A stretch of DNA of 14,875 nt from UBA668 sp038234785 (lineage in GTDB: Bacteria; Actinomycetota; Acidimicrobiia; Acidimicrobiales; Ilumatobacteraceae): the NCBI GenBank assembly GCA_038234785.1, contig JBBQTC010000080.1, forward strand, positions 1 to 14,875, in the 5' to 3' direction. A program made the translations under genes and the position numbers. Positions 14,662 to 14,875 of this stretch are shown here, one piece after another. The number at the start of each line of letters is the position of its first letter. Position 1 is the stretch's first letter. The notes beneath the pieces were generated by a model. That model did not search any database. It was not told the DNA's origin and saw only the letters and a list, made by a program, of their open reading frames with translations.

Positions 14662-14673
14662 CCCGGTCAGGCC
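14655..14673 (+). terminator. Putative terminator hairpin after the galT-SRPBCC genes
   Basis: GGCCTGACC and GGTCAGGCC form a perfect 9-bp inverted repeat around one central C (a 7-bp stem with a 5-nt loop in practice). It lies just after the SRPBCC stop codon. No T-tract follows; further CAGGTC-type repeats at 14678-14683 could offer alternative pairings. Placement at the end of the block supports a terminator. Confidence 0.55.
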
Positions 14674-14722
14674 ACGTCAGGTCACAGCTCGGACCCGCGC
14701 GGCGAGGCCATTCTCGAGGGTT

Positions 14723-14752
14723 TTGACGCCACCTGGTGACGTTGACTTCAAT
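14723..14752 (+). promoter_or_regulatory. Possible sigma-70-type promoter for the edge ORF
   Basis: TTGACG at 14723-14728 and TTCAAT at 14747-14752 are separated by 18 bp and match the -35 and -10 consensus at 5/6 and 4/6 positions. A transcript would start near 14760, about 30 nt before the ATG at 14792. A second TTGACT (14742-14747) has no good partner. The region is less GC-rich than the genes to its left. Confidence 0.3.
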
Positions 14753-14791
14753 CGGTGATCGCGACAGTCCCTGATTTCTGGGGGTTTTGTG

Positions 14792-14875
14792 ATGCATGGT
14801 CCGCCGAGGACGTCGGTGTGGGTGTTGTTGGAGGCGGGTCGCTTGTTGCGGTCCGGGATGCGTCAGCGGGAGGTC
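14792..14875 (+). CDS. N-terminal fragment of an unidentified ORF, possibly helix-turn-helix or transposase (cut by right edge)
   Basis: An open frame of 28 codons reaches the window end. It starts at ATG 14792 with GGGGG 7 nt upstream as a weak ribosome-binding site; a GTG directly precedes it. The peptide contains VWVLLEAGRLLRSGMRQREV, whose Leu/Ala/Gly helix then Arg-Gln-Arg-Glu pattern resembles the first helices of the helix-turn-helix at the N-terminus of many IS transposases and regulators (the type that continues with a REVARxxGVS-like segment). The fragment is too short to name a family. The T-rich flank and codon use (TTG Leu, GGT Gly) differ slightly from the left neighbours and would fit an insertion sequence. 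Confidence 0.4.
   Translation, partial: MHGPPRTSVWVLLEAGRLLRSGMRQREV

Noticed and set aside
1..14875. CRISPR arrays, tRNA or rRNA genes, riboswitches
   Set aside because: No regularly spaced repeats, no cloverleaf-like sequence with a T-loop motif and no rRNA-like segment was noticed on reading both strands; gaps are too short for a typical riboswitch.

Overview
The window is high-GC chromosomal DNA from an actinobacterium. Three things point there: uniform G/C third positions, frequent GTG starts, and gene orders known from actinobacteria (iscS-mnmA-metE-like-ligA, and RDD / SpoIIM-like / DUF58 / MoxR / DUF4350 / DUF4129). The style resembles Acidimicrobiia (Ilumatobacter-like) or a related lineage; this placement is inference and no rRNA is present to settle it. 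Coding density is very high. Apart from the right-hand edge, no intergenic space exceeds about 120 bp, and I see no tRNA, rRNA or CRISPR array.

Left block (1-6187, mostly minus strand): housekeeping genes. Transcribed right to left they are an RDD-family membrane protein, iscS (cysteine desulfurase), mnmA (tRNA 2-thiouridylase; its ATG overlaps the iscS stop as ATGA), a half-length MetE-like zinc protein, and the N-terminal 396 residues of ligA, which runs off the left edge. A plus-strand multi-pass membrane protein (2319-3212) sits inside this series, between mnmA and the metE-like gene. It converges on mnmA at a perfect 10-bp hairpin.

Middle block (6188-12293): a membrane/MoxR locus. A 23-bp divergent gap at 6188-6210 carries overlapping -10-like hexamers on both strands and separates the RDD gene from a SpoIIM-like membrane protein on plus. 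That gene converges on a minus-strand operon at a 10-bp inverted repeat that contains both stop codons. The operon reads, in transcription order: six-helix membrane protein, DUF4129 protein, DUF4350 protein, MoxR AAA+ ATPase, DUF58 protein. Its first four genes overlap by 4, 4 and 8 nt, so they are probably translated as a coupled unit. A MoxR ATPase with a VWA-like DUF58 partner and several membrane proteins suggests a chaperone or assembly machine working at the cell envelope; the substrate is unknown.

Right block (12415-14651, plus strand): a class I SAM-dependent methyltransferase, a GalT-like nucleotidylyltransferase of the HIT superfamily with an intact HPHGQ motif, and a small SRPBCC lipid-binding-fold protein. 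The block ends at a strong inverted repeat. The last ~150 bp has T-rich patches, a possible promoter and the first 28 codons of an unidentified ORF that may be a helix-turn-helix or transposase gene cut by the window edge.

I did not find a convincing new multi-gene system. The most unusual items are the regulatory geometry (symmetric divergent promoter, terminators built from stop codons), the orphan MetE-like zinc protein, and the possible mobile-element boundary at the right edge.
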